Assembly: GCF_900162695.1 (NCBI RefSeq)
Contig: NZ_FUIH01000007.1
Coordinates: forward strand, 2,108,001-2,172,000
Direction: 5' to 3'
Length of the DNA: 64,000 bases
From: Virgibacillus siamensis
GTDB lineage: Bacteria > Bacillota > Bacilli > Bacillales > Amphibacillaceae
Shown: positions 60,911 through 64,000 of the stretch, one piece after another
Numbering within the stretch: the stretch's first letter is position 1
Layout: every line of letters starts with the position of its first letter
Notes under the pieces: generated by a model
What the model was told of the DNA's origin: nothing
Databases searched by the model: none
What the model saw: only the letters and a program-made list of their open reading frames with translations
Translations under genes and position numbers: made by a program

Positions 60911-61612
60911 CTAAGCAGCATGACGTTCCAGACGGGTCTCAATTGCTTGCTGTACAAGAGACAGCAGAAAACAGACGACCCAGTATAAAATGGCCGCTTC
61001 AATATAAATCAGCATAAAATCATACGTAACGGCAGCTATTTCCTGTGCCTTCCGAAAGAGTTCCGTTACAAGAATGAGTGATGCCAATGATGTATCTTTT
61101 ACAAGACTGATAAATGTATTGGACAACGGTGGTACCGATACTCTGGCTGCCTGTGGTATAATAATCCGCCGTAACGCTGTATTAGGCGTCATCCCAATTG
61201 TATAGGCAGCTTCCCACTGGCCTTTTGAAATGGATAAAATCGACGCACGAATAATTTCCGATGCGTATGCACCAACATTGATAGAAAACGCGATTATTGC
61301 ACTTGGAAACGGATCAATGGTTACCCCCAGACTTGGAAGACCGTAAAATACAATAAATAACTGAACCAGCAATGGCGTTCCACGCACGGCTGACACAATT
61401 GCCACGGAAGGTGCACGCACGATTGGTGATTTTGACAGACGCATAACAGCAAGCAATAAAGCGAGCAAAAGACCCACTGTAAATGCAATTAATGTAAGCG
61501 GGATTGTATATTTTATCCCGCCCATTATCATTGGCATAAGAGAATTTTTAAACAGTTCCCAGCCGCCCATTGTCGCATCGATTGTTAACAGCAGACTATT
61601 TGACAGAAACAT
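60911..61612 (-). CDS. Amino acid ABC transporter permease (TcyL/TcyM-like)
   Basis: The 233-residue inner-membrane permease of the His/Glu/Gln type has five membrane segments. SAVRGTPLLVQLFIVFYG and the EAA loop GQWEAAYTIGMTPNTALRR are diagnostic. It begins within the last codons of the binding-protein gene, showing translational coupling. The start (ATG 61612 or TTG 61621) is uncertain since neither has a strong ribosome site. Confidence 0.88.
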   Translation of the reverse strand: MFLSNSLLLTIDATMGGWELFKNSLMPMIMGGIKYTIPLTLIAFTVGLLLALLLAVMRLSKSPIVRAPSVAIVSAVRGTPLLVQLFIVFYGLPSLGVTIDPFPSAIIAFSINVGAYASEIIRASILSISKGQWEAAYTIGMTPNTALRRIIIPQAARVSVPPLSNTFISLVKDTSLASLILVTELFRKAQEIAAVTYDFMLIYIEAAILYWVVCFLLSLVQQAIETRLERHAA

Positions 61613-62411
61613 CTTCACCAAACCATTCTTTTGCGATTTTTGTCAGCGTACCGTCTTTTTTCATTGCTTTCAGTTGCTTATTAACAGCTTTTACTAACTT
61701 TTCATTTCCTTTATTGAATGTAAATGCTGTTTCAGAAGCATTATTTTCCTCGGCAGCAATTTTAATCTGTTTGCCGCCTTCTTGGTTGATATAGTCCAAC
61801 ACTGCAAGCTTATCATTGACTGTCAGATCCGCTCTGCCCTGTTTGATCAGTTCAATTGATTGGGCAAGACCTTCCACTCCGACAATTTCAGCACCATTTT
61901 CTTTGGCGATTTTCTGATAGTTGCTTGTCAGCGATTGTGCTGACTTCTTGCCTTCCAGGTCATCAAAAGAATCCACTGATTGATCGTCTTTCGGTGTCAC
62001 AATGACGGCTTCTGAATACGTGTATGGTATGGAAAAATCATAATTAGCCTTTCGCTCCTTATTGATCCCAACTTGGTTTGCAATCATATCAAAACGTTCC
62101 GCATTCAATCCGGCAAACATTGAATCCCATTGTGTTTCCCTGAATTCCACGTCAACGCCCATGCGATTGGCGACTTCACGAATAACTTCAACGTCATAGC
62201 CAGTCAGTTTTCCTTCTGAATTGTGGAATGTAAACGGTGCGTAGGTTCCTTCCGTTCCGACTGTCAGTACACCGCTTTCCATCACCTTGTCATACAAGTC
62301 TCCCGATTTATTTTTTGCACTATTGGTCTGACCATTTTCCTCATCAGAGCCGCATGCTGCAAGTCCAAGGACAAGCCCTGCCAATAAAAATGCATATATT
62401 AATTTTTTCAT
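61596..62411 (-). CDS. Amino acid ABC transporter substrate-binding lipoprotein (cystine-type)
   Basis: This 271-residue class II periplasmic-type binding protein has a lipoprotein signal (KKLIYAFLLAGLVLGLAAC, lipid Cys20). Mature segments APFTFHNSEGKLTGYDVEV and FDMIANQVGINKERK resemble cystine-binding TcyA/TcyK proteins. The start at 62411 has GGGGGTAATG 7 nt upstream. First gene of the three-gene import operon. Confidence 0.9.
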   Translation of the reverse strand: MKKLIYAFLLAGLVLGLAACGSDEENGQTNSAKNKSGDLYDKVMESGVLTVGTEGTYAPFTFHNSEGKLTGYDVEVIREVANRMGVDVEFRETQWDSMFAGLNAERFDMIANQVGINKERKANYDFSIPYTYSEAVIVTPKDDQSVDSFDDLEGKKSAQSLTSNYQKIAKENGAEIVGVEGLAQSIELIKQGRADLTVNDKLAVLDYINQEGGKQIKIAAEENNASETAFTFNKGNEKLVKAVNKQLKAMKKDGTLTKIAKEWFGEDVSVK

Positions 62412-62453
62412 TTCATTACCCCCAGTAAACTTATCGGAATTAACGCCTAATTG

Positions 62454-62482
62454 ATTATAAGGTATTCTATGCAATATGTAAA
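62454..62482 (-). promoter_or_regulatory. Promoter of the cystine-type ABC operon
   Basis: On the minus strand TTTACA (62482-62477), 17-nt spacer, TATAAT (62459-62454), about 45 nt before the start codon. No S-box or T-box is seen. Confidence 0.6.
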
Positions 62483-62530
62483 TAAATTGATTTGCATTCT
62501 GACACTTAGGGTTTCCGAAAATGAGCTTTT

Positions 62531-62565
62531 CATGAAAAAAGAGCCATCGTCGCGATGGCCCACTC
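62531..62565 (-). terminator. Terminator of rocA
   Basis: On the minus strand GAGTGGGCCATCG pairs with CGATGGCTC around CGA, followed by TTTTTT. Confidence 0.9.
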
Positions 62566-62569
62566 CTCT

Positions 62570-64000
62570 CTATAATGTTTCTGAAACTGTTTTTGCTTCA
62601 AGAAAATTTAAAAGGTAGTCCGGTCCGCCGGCTTTGGCATCTGTACCAGACATTTTGAATCCGCCAAATGGGTGGTATCCGACAATTGATGCGGTACAGC
62701 CACGGTTGAAATATAAGTTTCCAACGTGGAAATCATACCTTGCCTTGTTGAGATGCTTGCGGTTATTGGAAATGACGGCACCAGTCAGGCCGTAATCCGT
62801 ATTATTGGCAATATCCAGCAGTTCACTGAAGTCCTTTGCTTTGGCGAACGCAACAACCGGCCCGAAAATTTCCTCCTGCATAATGGTTGCATCCGGTTCC
62901 GCATCGGCAAAAATCGTTGGATAAACATAGTACCCTTTCGAATCATCTGTTTCACCGCCAAATGCAAGTCTGCTTTCATTTTTGCCAATATCAATATAGT
63001 TTTTGATTTTATCAAACTGTTTCCGGTTAATGACACCACCCATATATGGATTTTCTGCTGCGGGATCGCCAACAGTAATTTCCTTCGCATGCTCAACCGT
63101 TTTAGCCAATACTTCATCATAAACTTCTTCATGAATAACAGCACGCGAGCATGCGGAACATTTCTGTCCCTGGAACCCGAATGCGGATTGAGCAATCGCT
63201 TCAGCAGCCAAATCCAGGTCTGCTTCATTGTCCACGATAATGGTGTCCTTTCCACCCATTTCAGCGACAACCCGCTTTAGGAAATTTTGTCCTTCCTGCA
63301 CTTCCGCAACGCGTTTATAAATCCGCGTACCTGTTTGCCTGGAGCCGGTAAAATTAATAAAGTGTGTTTTTGGATGATCAACCATGTAGTCGCCAAGTTC
63401 ATTCGGCTCACCCGGCAAGTAGTTCACAACGCCAGCAGGAAGTCCTGCCTCTTCAAGCACTTCCACAAGTTTGCAGGCAATCACTGGTGTGTTTTCTGAA
63501 GGTTTCAGGAGAACTGGATTCCCCGCTGCGATTGGGCCGACTGTTGTTCCACACACAATCGCAAATGCGAAGTTCCACGGTGGAATCGTTACTCCCGGAC
63601 CTATCGGCTGATAAAAATACGTATTATTTTCAAATGGACGGTCATTGATTTCTTTTCCTTTGCCAAGTTCAATTATCTGTCTGCCGTAATACTCCAGAAA
63701 GTCGATTGCTTCCGCAGTATCAGCATCCGCCTGGCCCCATGGTTTACCGGCCTCATACGACATCATTGCGGAAAACTCATGTTTGCGCCGGCGAACGATG
63801 GCGGCTGTTTTAAATAATACATCTGCTCTTTCTTCCGGTGAAAATTCACGCCATGTTTCAAATGCCTTGTAGGCTGCATCCATCGCCTGATCAACATGCG
63901 CCTTTTTCGCTTTGGATATAGATCCAATCAACTGAGATGTATTGGATGGGTTAAAGGATTCCAATTTGTCATCAGTAAAAATACGCTGTCCGCCGATAAT
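62570..64000 (-). CDS. rocA: 1-pyrroline-5-carboxylate dehydrogenase (partial at window edge)
   Basis: About 477 codons are present; the frame is open to the window end (IIGGQRIFTDDKLESFNP before residue 63964), so the N-terminus lies outside. It is an aldehyde dehydrogenase that oxidises glutamate semialdehyde to glutamate in proline/arginine breakdown. The motifs IPPWNFAFAIVCGTT, FTGSRQTGTRIY, base VVAEMGGKDT and nucleophile GQKCSACSRAV, and the end FGGFKMSGTDAKAGGPDYL, are diagnostic of the RocA/PutC group. ATPs and transporters of the same metabolism are not in the window. Confidence 0.94.
   Translation of the reverse strand: MIGGQRIFTDDKLESFNPSNTSQLIGSISKAKKAHVDQAMDAAYKAFETWREFSPEERADVLFKTAAIVRRRKHEFSAMMSYEAGKPWGQADADTAEAIDFLEYYGRQIIELGKGKEINDRPFENNTYFYQPIGPGVTIPPWNFAFAIVCGTTVGPIAAGNPVLLKPSENTPVIACKLVEVLEEAGLPAGVVNYLPGEPNELGDYMVDHPKTHFINFTGSRQTGTRIYKRVAEVQEGQNFLKRVVAEMGGKDTIIVDNEADLDLAAEAIAQSAFGFQGQKCSACSRAVIHEEVYDEVLAKTVEHAKEITVGDPAAENPYMGGVINRKQFDKIKNYIDIGKNESRLAFGGETDDSKGYYVYPTIFADAEPDATIMQEEIFGPVVAFAKAKDFSELLDIANNTDYGLTGAVISNNRKHLNKARYDFHVGNLYFNRGCTASIVGYHPFGGFKMSGTDAKAGGPDYLLNFLEAKTVSETL

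Overview
This window comes from a low-GC Gram-positive chromosome. Shine-Dalgarno sites are strong (AGGAGG type, many GGGGG variants), T-box leaders are present, GTG and TTG starts are common, and the proteins resemble those of Bacillaceae. A probable ectoine/hydroxyectoine breakdown cluster, an NhaC-type antiporter and a ProP-type transporter suggest a halophilic member near Virgibacillus, Lentibacillus or Oceanobacillus. The genus cannot be fixed from sequence alone.

Layout. 1-2100: the end of a sugar-nucleotide aminotransferase gene and a polytopic DUF6044-type membrane protein. 2150-9800: an accessory stretch with a GNAT remnant, an Old Yellow Enzyme, a Nudix hydrolase, an MHS-family transporter, a GrpB-family protein, two tiny holin-like toxin genes in type I toxin-antitoxin arrangements, and a complete IS3-family (IS150-like) element that seems to have landed inside the second toxin-antitoxin locus. 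A probable group II intron relic follows. 10018-28133: a catabolic island. On the minus strand it carries an ectoine hydrolase (doeA), a GntR/FCD regulator, class III transaminase, semialdehyde dehydrogenase, RidA, M20 deacylase, EutB-type dehydratase, D-amino acid transaminase, alanine racemase, NhaC antiporter and a tartrate/D-malate-type dehydrogenase; a D-2-hydroxyacid dehydrogenase gene lies on the plus strand. The same 15-bp inverted repeat follows the promoters of doeA and gntR. An APC permease and a second class III transaminase adjoin the island.

28400-39650: an aldo/keto reductase, tRNA-Thr and tRNA-Ser, a carboxylesterase, a hydratase, branched-chain aminotransferase, an orphan C-terminal domain of an acyl-CoA synthetase, a PrpD-family/ComA-like gene pair, YitT, a membrane dipeptidase and MtnE. 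39666-52083: branched-chain amino acid synthesis in transcription order panS-like, ilvD, T-box, ilvB, ilvN, ilvC, leuA, leuB, leuC, leuD, ilvA, all on the minus strand. 52250-55865: an HMG-CoA reductase/HMG-CoA lyase operon (probable mevalonate breakdown) with an XRE-cupin regulator and a MtnU-like amidase. 56165-59740: hom-thrC-thrB behind a threonine T-box. 59945-64000: tRNA-Ala, a cystine-type ABC importer and the main part of rocA.

Over this gene content lies an unusual layer of intergenic repeats. Five loci carry short arrays with a 20-21 nt period, each with its own core sequence. There are also two dispersed repeat families, one bounded by GCTGGGACA/TGTCCCAGC and one built on GGTGCCNGGCACC.
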